This document shows, piece by piece, positions 26,087 through 34,323 of a stretch of 64,000 nt of DNA (position 1 is the stretch's first letter; every line of letters starts with the position of its first letter). The translations under genes were made by a program, and so were the position numbers. This DNA is from CAZAYP01 sp964489425 [NCBI: uncultured Verrucomicrobiota bacterium]. Lineage in GTDB: Bacteria; Verrucomicrobiota; Kiritimatiellia; RZYC01. Below the pieces are notes generated by a model. That model saw only the letters and a program-made list of their open reading frames with translations. It had not been told where the DNA came from and searched no databases. The DNA is taken from NCBI GenBank assembly GCA_964489425.1, contig CAZAYP010000004.1, positions 65,998 to 129,997 on the forward strand, given 5' to 3'.

Positions 26087-26137
26087 AACCACCCCGGCCT
26101 GCGGCCACCCCTCCTTGCAAAGGAGGGGAGCCTGAGT
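26087..26137 (-). repeat. Partial copy of the palindromic repeat
   Basis: Read on the minus strand it matches the left arm of the full repeat: GCTCCCCTCC, TTTGCAAGGAGGGGTGGCC and GCAGGCCGGGGTGGTTGT. The terminal inverted repeat and the right arm are missing. It sits in the 115-base gap between the SDR gene and the nucleotidyltransferase gene and supplies the purine-rich stretch before the latter's ATG. Bases just beyond it (26145-26205) look like degenerate short tandem repeats of the ATTCACGGAATG / GATGAACG kind. Confidence 0.75.
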
Positions 26138-26197
26138 TTGGATCCTCAAGCATTCCGTGAATCCTGTCCATTCTCATCTTCCTGCGTTCATCGATCC

Positions 26198-27142
26198 TCA
26201 TAATTCCGCCCGCCAGTACTCCAGGATATCCTGCAGTGTCGCATCCAGGTCGCGCCGGGGCGACCAGCCCAGCGCGCGCAAGCGGCCGGGGTCGCCAATC
26301 TTCACGAGGTCATCCACCGGCCGCACCAGGGCGGGGTCGGGCACCACGCGAAACGGAACCCGCGCCAGGCGCTGCATCCGTTCCACCAACTCCCGCAGGC
26401 TGCAGCCGCGGCCGGAGCAGATATTGTAAATGCCGCCCGCTGCGCCGGACTGCGCCAGCAGGGTCATGGCGCTGACGCCGTCGCGAACGTCCAGGAAATC
26501 GCGCACAAGGTCCAGGTTGCCCACCCGCAGTTCCGCGGGTGCGCCACGCTCGATGGCCACGATGCGCCGCGCGAAATCCGAGGCCACGTCGCCCTGTTTG
26601 CGCGGCCCGATGAGGAAGAAGGGCCGCATCACCACCACGCCCGCCCCGTAGCGGCGCTGGTACAGCCGCGCCAACTCCGTGGCCGCCAGCTTGCTGACCG
26701 CGTAGGGGCTCGACGGCTGCAGGGGATCCGTCTCACGGATGGGCGCCCCATCCGGCCGCGGAGCATACTCGGCGCTCGACCCAGCCACCACCACCCGTGC
26801 GGCCGGGCACTGGCGCCGGACCGCGTCGAGCAGGTTCAGGGTGCCTTCCACGTTAACCCGGAACGTCACGGCCGGCTGTGCCCACGAAACATTGGGCAGG
26901 CTTTGGGCCGCCAAGTGGAAAATGGCGTCCGGCTGGACTTCTGCAAGGATCGCCGCCAGCGCCGCCGGGTCCAGGATGTCGGCTGGGAAAAACTTCGCGC
27001 GCGCGCGTAACTGTTCCAAGAGCGGGTTCACGGCCAACCCGATCCCCGTGGTCTCCGCACCCGCGGCCAGCAGGTGCTCGACCAGGTGGCCGCCGATGAA
27101 ACCGTCCGCGCCGGTGACCAGGCAACGCATGCCGGCGCTCAT
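26198..27142 (-). CDS. NAD-dependent sugar dehydratase/epimerase (GDP-sugar SDR)
   Basis: Extended SDR of 314 residues. CLVTGADGFIGGHLVEHLL binds the dinucleotide, and the active site includes AGSSAEYAP and YAVSKLAATELA (YxxxK). The substrate-binding region FFLIGPRKQGDVASDFARRI and the overall pattern are closest to GDP-mannose 4,6-dehydratase/RMD-type enzymes. Within a gmhB-nucleotidyltransferase operon, a GDP-heptose or GDP-deoxyhexose modification is likely. Its ATG overlaps the stop of the Gfo/Idh gene (ATGA), and GTGGAG precedes it closely. There is a 115-base gap to the next gene, filled by the repeat fragment. Confidence 0.88.
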   Translation of the reverse strand: MSAGMRCLVTGADGFIGGHLVEHLLAAGAETTGIGLAVNPLLEQLRARAKFFPADILDPAALAAILAEVQPDAIFHLAAQSLPNVSWAQPAVTFRVNVEGTLNLLDAVRRQCPAARVVVAGSSAEYAPRPDGAPIRETDPLQPSSPYAVSKLAATELARLYQRRYGAGVVVMRPFFLIGPRKQGDVASDFARRIVAIERGAPAELRVGNLDLVRDFLDVRDGVSAMTLLAQSGAAGGIYNICSGRGCSLRELVERMQRLARVPFRVVPDPALVRPVDDLVKIGDPGRLRALGWSPRRDLDATLQDILEYWRAEL

Positions 27143-28152
27143 GGCTCCACGGGCAGGGCGATCACCCGGCCGGTTTTTTCCGCCTCGTAGGCCGCCAGGG
27201 CCACGCGCAGCGCCTGCAGGCCATCGCGGCCGTTACCCAGCGGCGCGCGACGTTCGGCGATCGCGGCGGAAAACTCCTTCCACTCGGCGTTCCATGACTT
27301 GTCGCCGCCGCGATACTCGGTGACGTGGTCGTTGAACGGCGCGTTGAAATCCCGTTTGCCGAAGATGAGCTTCTCCGTGCCGTAACTCGCGCCCAGCCCC
27401 TCGACCATCACGTAACCGTCGGTCCCGAACACTTCGAACGAGAACTGGTTTTTCCACTGGGTCAGGCTCGCGTGCAGGCTGGCCATGGCGCCGCCCGCGG
27501 CCCGCAACAAAGCCATGCCGTTGTCGTCCAGCGCCTGCTGGTCGAAGTAGCGGATGCCGGTCATGCAGGCGACCTCGGTGATCTCGCCCAGGAACCAGCG
27601 GAACAAGTCGATCGCGTGGGTCCCCTGCTCCACGAACTGGCCGCCCGCCGCCTGCTGCGGATCGGCGCGCCATTCCTTTTCGTAGCCCGGCCGGCCGCAG
27701 ATGCCGTAGCGGCAGCGGCCAAAGGTGGGCCGGCCGATCTCGCCGCGGTCGAGCAGGCGTTTGGCCTCCCAGATGGCCGGGTGGTGGCGATGGTTGAACC
27801 CGCACTTGAGCGTGACGCCGGCGCGATCGGCGGCCTGTACGACCGCGCCGGCTTCGGCCACGGTGCGGGTCAAGGGCTTCTCGCACAGCACGTGCTTGCC
27901 TGCGGCGATCGCGGCCAAAGCGATGGGCGCATGCACATGCGGCGGCGTGCAGATCACCACCGCGTCCACATCGGCGCGGCCGACCACGTCCTGCCAGCGC
28001 GCGGTGGCGAAACAGCCGTACGGCGCCGCCGCCTGTTGCGCGTGTTCCAGGTGCAGGCTGGCAATCGCCGTGATCGCGGTGCCCGGGAACTGGGCGATCA
28101 CCGGCGCCCGCCGGCTGAACTGCAAGCCTGTGCCTATGAATGCCACCCGCAT
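27139..28152 (-). CDS. Gfo/Idh/MocA-family oxidoreductase
   Basis: NAD(P)-dependent sugar or sugar-nucleotide oxidoreductase, 337 residues. The N-terminal Rossmann motif RVAFIGTGLQFSRRAPVI is slightly unusual, with TGLQ in place of GxGxxG spacing. CEKPLTRTVAEA is the diagnostic EKP motif, and the C-terminal domain has the expected EQGTHAIDLFRWFLGE with the catalytic-type His. The ATG at 28150-28152 has GAGGAGG 6 bases upstream, the best ribosome site in the operon, so this is probably its first gene. The 4-base overlap with the SDR gene supports a shared role in making an unusual sugar. Confidence 0.9.
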   Translation of the reverse strand: MRVAFIGTGLQFSRRAPVIAQFPGTAITAIASLHLEHAQQAAAPYGCFATARWQDVVGRADVDAVVICTPPHVHAPIALAAIAAGKHVLCEKPLTRTVAEAGAVVQAADRAGVTLKCGFNHRHHPAIWEAKRLLDRGEIGRPTFGRCRYGICGRPGYEKEWRADPQQAAGGQFVEQGTHAIDLFRWFLGEITEVACMTGIRYFDQQALDDNGMALLRAAGGAMASLHASLTQWKNQFSFEVFGTDGYVMVEGLGASYGTEKLIFGKRDFNAPFNDHVTEYRGGDKSWNAEWKEFSAAIAERRAPLGNGRDGLQALRVALAAYEAEKTGRVIALPVEP

Positions 28153-28265
28153 AACCAACCTCCTCGTATGCTACCTGTTAAGCGCCAGAGTAAGCCATGC
28201 GCCGGCAGGAGGCAAGGGCGATTCAATCCGGGCAAGCCGCGGGCAACCACTCCAAGGCCCACGCG

Positions 28266-29981
28266 CTACCGGGCGGCCATGACTTCTTCGATCCGGGTCA
28301 GCAAATCGGCGATGGAAACGGGTTTGCTGACAAAGCTGTTCATGCCGGACTCCCGGCACCGCTGGTCATCGCCAATCATGGCACAGGCGGTCACGGCGAT
28401 CACCGGGATCCGGGGATCGCGCACGATGGGGTTGTTTTGCCGGATCATCCGGGTTAACGCGTAGCCATCCATGTCCGGCAGGCTGATGTCCAGCAACATC
28501 AGGTCAAAGTTTTCGCGGGCCAGGCAGGCCAGGGCCGCGCTCCCGGAAACCGCCACGGTCACCTGGTGATGGCAACGCTCCAGGATGGCCGCGATGAGCA
28601 CTGCGCTGGCGGCATCGTCTTCCACGGCCAGGATTCGCCAGGCGCTGGCGGCCGGGTCCGGAATCCGGGCGCCAGGGTCCGGTGCCGGGACGCCGGCTGC
28701 CGGCGGCAGCCGGACGGTAAAATGAAACACGCTGCCCTTGCCCAGCACGCTCTCCACCCACAGCCGGCCGCCCATCTTCTCCACCAGCCGCCGGGCGATC
28801 GTCAGCCCCAACCCGGCCCCGCCATGGGACCGGGTGGAGGTCTCATCCGCCTGGGTAAACGGCTTGAAAATGAGCTCCAGCTTGTCGGCCGGGACGCCCG
28901 CGCCCGTATCGCGGACCGCAAAACAAATGAGCCCCCCCGGCGCATTCTGGTCAGCCGATTCGCAGTCGACACTCACCGTCACCGCGCCCGCCCGGGTGAA
29001 CTTGATCGCGTTGCCCACGAGGTTGACCAGGACCTGGCGCAGGCGGCGCGGATCGCCGCAGCTTTGGGCCGGCACACGCGCGGATAGCTCCCGCTCCAGG
29101 CGCAGTCCCTTGGCCGCCGCCACCGGGCTGAACATGAGCAGGACTTCGTCCACGGTGCTGGCCGGGGAAAAATCCTCGCAGGCCAAGACCAACCGGTCCG
29201 CCTCGATCCGCGACAGGTCCAGGATATCGTTGATCAGCAGGAGCAGATCATGGCTGCGGGTTTGGATAATCCCCAGGTACTGGCGCTGGCGCGCATTGAC
29301 CGTCTCCTGCAGCAGCAGCTCGGAGAACCCGACAATGGCGTTCATGGGGGTGCGGATTTCATGGCTCATGTTGGCCAGGAAAAACGACTTGGCGCGGTTG
29401 GCGGCTTCCGCGTCGTCGCGCGCCCGGCAGAGCGCATCCTCGATCCGCTTGCGATCGGTGATGTCAATGACCGCGAGCCGGCACAAGGGTTCCCGCGCGA
29501 ACCCCGCGGCTTGAACCTGCACGTGCGCTGGGCCGGCCGCGCTGGCCAGCGCCAGCTCAAACGCCGCGCGGGTCTTTTCGGCGCAGAGTTGGCGCAAGAG
29601 ATCCGCGAACAACCGTCGGGCGGGCTCGGCCACGAACAGCCCGAAACGCTGGTCGATGAGCCGGCCGCGTTCCTGGCCCAGCAAGGCCGCCCCGGCCAGG
29701 TTGACGTCCCGGATGGCGCCTTCCTGATCCAGGGTGAAATAGCCCACCGGGGCAAAGTCGTAGAGATCCGTATACTTTTCCAGGGTTATCTCGAGCTGGT
29801 TCCGGGCGCGTTCGAGCTCCGCGTTCTGCATTTCCAGCTCCACCTGGTGCACCTGCAGCTCATGGAGCAACGCCTGGGGATCCCCGGTTGCATCGCTGCT
29901 GGCAGCGGGCCGGGGCAGCTTGGCTTCCGCGCGCCGGCGCAGCGCGTCGTTCTTCCCGCCGTTGGACTGGCCGGATTTCAT
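28266..29981 (-). CDS. PAS-containing hybrid histidine kinase with receiver domain
   Basis: A 571-residue cytoplasmic sensor kinase without membrane segments. A short coiled coil (about 38-68) precedes a PAS domain (about 70-180). HisKA follows with phospho-acceptor His207 (NMSHEIRTPMNAI). HATPase_c has the N box (NLVGNAIKFT), G1 (DTGAGVPADKL) and G2 (SHGGAGLGLTIARRLV). The C-terminal receiver (about 450-568) has phospho-acceptor Asp498 (LLLDISLPDMDG) and the conserved Lys in FVSKPV. The PAS input and fused receiver suggest a phosphorelay. Its ATG overlaps the stop of the CheB-CheR gene (ATGA), so the pair forms one signalling unit. Confidence 0.93.
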   Translation of the reverse strand: MKSGQSNGGKNDALRRRAEAKLPRPAASSDATGDPQALLHELQVHQVELEMQNAELERARNQLEITLEKYTDLYDFAPVGYFTLDQEGAIRDVNLAGAALLGQERGRLIDQRFGLFVAEPARRLFADLLRQLCAEKTRAAFELALASAAGPAHVQVQAAGFAREPLCRLAVIDITDRKRIEDALCRARDDAEAANRAKSFFLANMSHEIRTPMNAIVGFSELLLQETVNARQRQYLGIIQTRSHDLLLLINDILDLSRIEADRLVLACEDFSPASTVDEVLLMFSPVAAAKGLRLERELSARVPAQSCGDPRRLRQVLVNLVGNAIKFTRAGAVTVSVDCESADQNAPGGLICFAVRDTGAGVPADKLELIFKPFTQADETSTRSHGGAGLGLTIARRLVEKMGGRLWVESVLGKGSVFHFTVRLPPAAGVPAPDPGARIPDPAASAWRILAVEDDAASAVLIAAILERCHHQVTVAVSGSAALACLARENFDLMLLDISLPDMDGYALTRMIRQNNPIVRDPRIPVIAVTACAMIGDDQRCRESGMNSFVSKPVSIADLLTRIEEVMAAR

Positions 29982-32632
29982 GGCGCCGCCTCCCGGGTTA
30001 CCTTTTCCTGCAAGCGGTCATACGCCTGGCGCAGTTCCGTCTCCTGTTGCCGCGCGGCCGTGGCGTCCAGGAACGTGATCACGACCCCCTCGATTTTATC
30101 TTCCGTGGTGCGGTAGGGCATGATCCGGACCAGGAACCAGCGGCCATCGGTGGTTGGGACGGCTTTCTCGATGGACATCAGCGTGCGCAACACCTCGCGG
30201 GCATCGTCGGCCAGGTTGGGATACAGCAGCGCCGAGGAAATGTCGGTGATCGGCCGCCCCACGTCGCCGGGGATCAGCTTGATGACCCGGGCGGTGGACG
30301 GGGTGTACCGCCGCACGTTGAGCGCGCCATCCAGGAACAGGGTGGCAATCTCCGTGCTGTTGAAAATATTTTTCATATCGCTGTTGGTCCGCGCCAGGTC
30401 TTCGACCTTGGCCTGCAACTCAGCGTTGACGGTCTGCAGCTCCTCGTTCAGGGACTGCATCTCCTCCTTGGACGAGGTCAGCTCCTCGTTGGCAGACTGG
30501 AGCTCCTCGTTGGCAGACTGGAGCTCCTCGTTGGTGGCGCGGAACTCTTCCTGGGCGCCTTGGATTTCCTGGCGGGCGGCCTGCACTTCCGCTTGCAGCT
30601 GGCGAATCGTGCGCTGCAGCTCCGCGGCCCGAGGCGTAGACGCGGGCTCCTGGCCAGGCCGGGCACGCGGCCGGGCGGCCGGCAACGAGACCTCGGTGAA
30701 CACCACCAGGCGCATCCCGCGCAACTCTTCCGGAGCCTCCAGGCGCTGTACCATCAGCCGCACGCCCTCGTCGTGACCGTTCACCCGCACGGTCGCCTCC
30801 GCGCGGCCGACCGCGTTCCGGCTGCGCACCTTCTCGAACAAGCCGGCCAGGTCGGCGCGCAGTTCCTCGCGGGCCATGGCGAACAGGTTCCAGTTGGCGC
30901 GGCCGGCGGCGGGTTCCAGGTACTTGCCTGTACGGCCGCTGACATAGACGATATCCCCCGCGGCCGTGACCATCACGGCCGCGGGCGCCACGTTCTGCAG
31001 GATGAGCTGGTCCGCCAGGGTCTGCAGGTTGGCCGCCGGCTTGGCGGGCAAGGCCGCGGGCCGCCGGCCCGGCGCCGGTACGCTCATCGCCGGGAACAGC
31101 ACGGTGTCCTGGCGCCGGCCGCCGGGCTGGCGCTGGTAGATGCGCCACTTGCCGTCGATGGGCGCAAACAGGCGCGCGCCGGCGCCGATCGTCTCGGCAG
31201 TACCCAGGAACAGCGCGCCCCCGGAATTCAGGCTGTAGTGGAACAGCGGCAACAGCTTCTTCTGCAGTTCGGGCCCGAAGTAGATCAGCAGGTTACGGCA
31301 AATCAACACGTCCAGCTTGGTAAAGGGCGGGTCCGTGAGGAGGTTGTGCGGCGCCAGGATCGCCATCTCCCGGATTTCCCGGCTGACCACGTAGGCCCCG
31401 TGGTCGTTGGGGCGGAAAAAGCGGGCCAGACGCTCCGGCGTCACGTCGGCGGCGATGTTCGCGGGATACAGGCCCAGCCGCGCCTTGGCGATCGCGCTCC
31501 GGTCAAGGTCCGTGGCAAAGATCTGCAGCGCCAGGTTGCGCGCCGGCCGCGTCTCAGCCAGGGCTTCCGCGTACACCATGGCCAGGGAGTAGGCCTCCTC
31601 GCCCGTGGAGCAGCCCGCCACCCAGGCCCGCAGCGGGCCGCCCATGGACCGGCCCGCGACCAGCGGCGCGATCACGCGTTGCTTCAACTGCTCCCAGGCT
31701 TCGGGATCGCGAAAAAATTTCGTGACCCCGATCAGGATCTCGTTGAACAGGATCTCGCCTTCCTTGGGATTGTCCTGGAGGAACTGGACGTAATGGCGGA
31801 TCTTGTCAATCTGGTGAATGCCCATGCGCCGCTCGACCCGGCGGTAGAGGGTGCCCTTCTTGTACATCGAAAAATCGTGGCCGGTTTGCGTCCGCAGCAG
31901 CAGCACGATTTTCTCCAGCGCGGATTCAGCCGCGGATTCCAGCCCCGGTTCCTCCGGCCGCCCGGCCATGGGCCGGCACTGGAAATAGGCCACGAGCCGG
32001 GCGGGCAGATCCGCCGCCGCCGCCACGATATCCACCAGGCCGGAATCCACGGCATGGCGCGGCATGCTGTCGTACGCGGCCGTGGCCGGATCCTGGGCCA
32101 GCACCACGCCGCCCTGCTCCTTGACCGCGCTGATCCCCAGCAACCCATCCGCACCCATGCCCGAAAGGATCACCCCCGCGCATTGCTCCCGCAGGTCCCC
32201 GGCCAGGGCCCGGAAGAAGAAGTCCACCGGCAGGCGCAACCCGGGGGCCGGCTTGAACAGGTGCAGCGTTCCGTGCAGGATGGACATCGCCTTGTTCGGC
32301 GGCAGCACGTACACCGTGTCGGGCCGGACGGCCATGCGGTCCCGCACCGCCAGCACGGACATGGTGGTTTGGCGCTGCAGCAGTTCCGGCAACCCGCTGA
32401 CATGATGCGGATCCTGGTGCTGGATCACCACGAACGCCATGCCACTGCGCTCCGGCACATGCTTGAGGAAAAGGCCAAGGGCTTCAAGGCCGCCGGCCGA
32501 GGCGCCCACGCCCACGATGGGAAAAGCCGCACGCGGTTCGACCGCGCGGGCCAGTTCCGGTTTGACCGGCGGGGCAGGCTTGGCCGTCGGCGCGCGCCTT
32601 TTTTTCCCAGATCGGATCTCCCGCTGTTTCAT
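29978..32632 (-). CDS. CheB-CheR fusion with coiled coil and PAS domain
   Basis: Fusion of chemoreceptor-modifying enzymes, 884 residues. The CheB methylesterase domain comes first with Ser (VGASAGGLEAL), His (IQHQDPHH) and Asp (GMGADGLLG). No N-terminal receiver is attached. The CheR domains (about 235-500) include RRVERRMG, the SAM loop VAGCSTGEEAYSLAM and ICRNLLIYF. A coiled coil follows with repeated NEELQSA units, then a PAS domain (about 760-875). Such proteins are usually signalling modules in phosphorelays, not chemotaxis enzymes. No chemoreceptor is nearby. ATG at 32630-32632 was chosen; GAGGA lies about 11 bases upstream. A TTG 72 bases earlier is possible. Confidence 0.92.
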   Translation of the reverse strand: MKQREIRSGKKRRAPTAKPAPPVKPELARAVEPRAAFPIVGVGASAGGLEALGLFLKHVPERSGMAFVVIQHQDPHHVSGLPELLQRQTTMSVLAVRDRMAVRPDTVYVLPPNKAMSILHGTLHLFKPAPGLRLPVDFFFRALAGDLREQCAGVILSGMGADGLLGISAVKEQGGVVLAQDPATAAYDSMPRHAVDSGLVDIVAAAADLPARLVAYFQCRPMAGRPEEPGLESAAESALEKIVLLLRTQTGHDFSMYKKGTLYRRVERRMGIHQIDKIRHYVQFLQDNPKEGEILFNEILIGVTKFFRDPEAWEQLKQRVIAPLVAGRSMGGPLRAWVAGCSTGEEAYSLAMVYAEALAETRPARNLALQIFATDLDRSAIAKARLGLYPANIAADVTPERLARFFRPNDHGAYVVSREIREMAILAPHNLLTDPPFTKLDVLICRNLLIYFGPELQKKLLPLFHYSLNSGGALFLGTAETIGAGARLFAPIDGKWRIYQRQPGGRRQDTVLFPAMSVPAPGRRPAALPAKPAANLQTLADQLILQNVAPAAVMVTAAGDIVYVSGRTGKYLEPAAGRANWNLFAMAREELRADLAGLFEKVRSRNAVGRAEATVRVNGHDEGVRLMVQRLEAPEELRGMRLVVFTEVSLPAARPRARPGQEPASTPRAAELQRTIRQLQAEVQAARQEIQGAQEEFRATNEELQSANEELQSANEELTSSKEEMQSLNEELQTVNAELQAKVEDLARTNSDMKNIFNSTEIATLFLDGALNVRRYTPSTARVIKLIPGDVGRPITDISSALLYPNLADDAREVLRTLMSIEKAVPTTDGRWFLVRIMPYRTTEDKIEGVVITFLDATAARQQETELRQAYDRLQEKVTREAAP

Positions 32633-32843
32633 GAGCTGTAATTTCCTCGCGAACCTTCTACTATTCACATATTGAAGTATAAGGTGGGAGTTGCGGTCCG
32701 GCAAGCCAATTACGCTGCAAACCGTAAGGCCTCACAGCGAAACGGGGGGATCAGGCGCCGGGTTTGAGATGGGTGCCCATCAGCGGTCATCATTTCCGAA
32801 CCCGCTACGAGGGAAGAATACGGTGCAGCACCTTGTTCGTTTT

Positions 32844-33030
32844 TTCTCACGGAGCCACGGAGAACACGGAGAACAGCGGCGCTCGGGCCATGGATGGCGC
32901 GAGTCATGCTTCATGGCTCCCGCCAACAAATCAAATGGCAAGTGGGGTTCCTTCCCACGCATGAAGTAGAACCATGATCGTGCCGGTTCTTTTTGCGTTC
33001 ATCCCCGTGTCTCCGTGCCTCCGTGAGAGT
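32844..33030. repeat. Inverted pair of CACGGAG-type repeats (REPIN-like)
   Basis: The 552-base gap between the CheB-CheR start and the next gene has no credible gene. It contains two inverted units: TCTCACGGAGCCACGGAGAA (32845-32864) continuing with CACGGAGA, and, on the other strand, TCTCACGGAGGCACGGAGAC (33028-33009). They match at about nine bases in ten and face each other across about 130 bp. The CACGGAG unit is repeated within each arm. This looks like a REPIN or a small non-autonomous element. Confidence 0.65.
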
Positions 33031-33184
33031 CTCCCCGCCTGGCTGAAGCCTTAACGCAAACCAGGCTGGTTCCGGCCTGAGCACCCGTCCATAAAACTTG
33101 ATCCGACAGACTATTTTTTACCGCTTGTGATGCGCTGCGGGATTTGCGACTCTGGCCTGCAAAAAATTAACAAGGACGAAACGT

Positions 33185-34258
33185 ATGCCAACCTTGGGTA
33201 GGCTGAGATGGAGATGGTGCCAGGGCAAAAGCGGCGTGCTGGGACTCCTCCTGTTGAGCGTTTGCTGGAGCCGCCCGGCACCCGCCCAATGGCGGACACA
33301 GGCCATCCCGCTGCAGGCCGGCTGGAACGCGGTGTATCTCGAGGTTCAGCCCCAGCCGGCGGAATGCGATGCCGTGTTTGCCAGCCTGCCGCAGGTTGAA
33401 TCAGCGTGGCGCTACAACCGCCGGTTTACCACGCTGCAGTTCGACCTGGACCCGAACCAGATGTTGTCCCAAGGCACGGACTGGCTGGTTTGGTTGCCGG
33501 CCGCGCACCCGCAATCCTTCCTGTGCACGTTACACACCCTGACGGGCGGCCAAGCCTACCTGGTCCGATGTTCCGCCGCCGTCACCTGGCAGCTCAAGGG
33601 CGCGCCGGTGCTGCCACAGGCGGCGTGGATTCCGGACGACTTCAACTTTATCGGATTTCAGGTCAACCCGGCGGGCCGGGTTTCTTTTGCCGACTATTTT
33701 GCGTTGGCACCCAACCTGGCCATCTACCGGCCGGCGGAAGCCGGCGGCTTGTTCGAACTGAACCCGGACGGATCGACCACGGAAATCGTGCAGCCAGCCC
33801 GGGCCATGGTCCAACGGGGCAAAGCTTACTGGGTAAAGTCCGAAACGGCCGGCGATTATGCCGGTCCGCTGCGTGTCGCGACCGCTTCCGGCCAGGCGCT
33901 GGACTTCGACGCAGGCCTGCCGGAACAAATCCTGAGCATTGCCAACACGACCACCTCCGCGACCATGGCGGTTACGATTCGGGCGGTGCCCTCGGAATCC
34001 GCGCCCGCCGGGCAGGCGCCCGTGGCGGGCGATGTTCCCCTATCCTATTACGCATTGGACCTGGCGGGCGGCGAGGCGGGCTGGCGGGATTTCCCGGCCG
34101 AACTCAGCCGGACGCTGGCGCCGCGCCAGTCCTGGGCCCTGCGGCTGGCCCCGCGGGTGCGTGACCTCGGGGCTGCCGGGCGGTACCAGGGATTGCTGGA
34201 GGTTTCGGATGCGGGCGGCTACGTGCGCGCCTATGTGCCGGTGCGGGTGAAACAATAG
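33185..34258 (+). CDS. Secreted protein of unknown function
   Basis: A 357-residue exported protein. The signal peptide covers about 1-36 (a basic n-region, then GVLGLLLLSVCW and cleavage near PAPAQW). The mature part begins with WRTQAIPLQAGWNAVYLEVQ, a pattern of an all-beta domain with a hydrophobic GWN motif (about 37-190). A second beta region (about 215-355) contains an SIANTTTSATMAVTI strand pair and an acidic DYFALAPN loop. I do not recognise the family. AAGGA lies 8 bases before the ATG. It opens a series of plus-strand secreted genes running to 49.8 kb; the next starts within 66 bases, so an operon is likely. Confidence 0.82.
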   Translation: MPTLGRLRWRWCQGKSGVLGLLLLSVCWSRPAPAQWRTQAIPLQAGWNAVYLEVQPQPAECDAVFASLPQVESAWRYNRRFTTLQFDLDPNQMLSQGTDWLVWLPAAHPQSFLCTLHTLTGGQAYLVRCSAAVTWQLKGAPVLPQAAWIPDDFNFIGFQVNPAGRVSFADYFALAPNLAIYRPAEAGGLFELNPDGSTTEIVQPARAMVQRGKAYWVKSETAGDYAGPLRVATASGQALDFDAGLPEQILSIANTTTSATMAVTIRAVPSESAPAGQAPVAGDVPLSYYALDLAGGEAGWRDFPAELSRTLAPRQSWALRLAPRVRDLGAAGRYQGLLEVSDAGGYVRAYVPVRVKQ

Positions 34259-34323
34259 AGAGCAATACAAGATGACCGATGAACGGGCTCCACCGGCCAT
34301 CTTCCAGACCAAGCGGATTACTT

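Noticed and set aside
29888-32641. 917-codon open frame on the plus strand
   Set aside because: Mirror of the CheB-CheR-PAS gene. The coding strand has all catalytic motifs; this frame has none.
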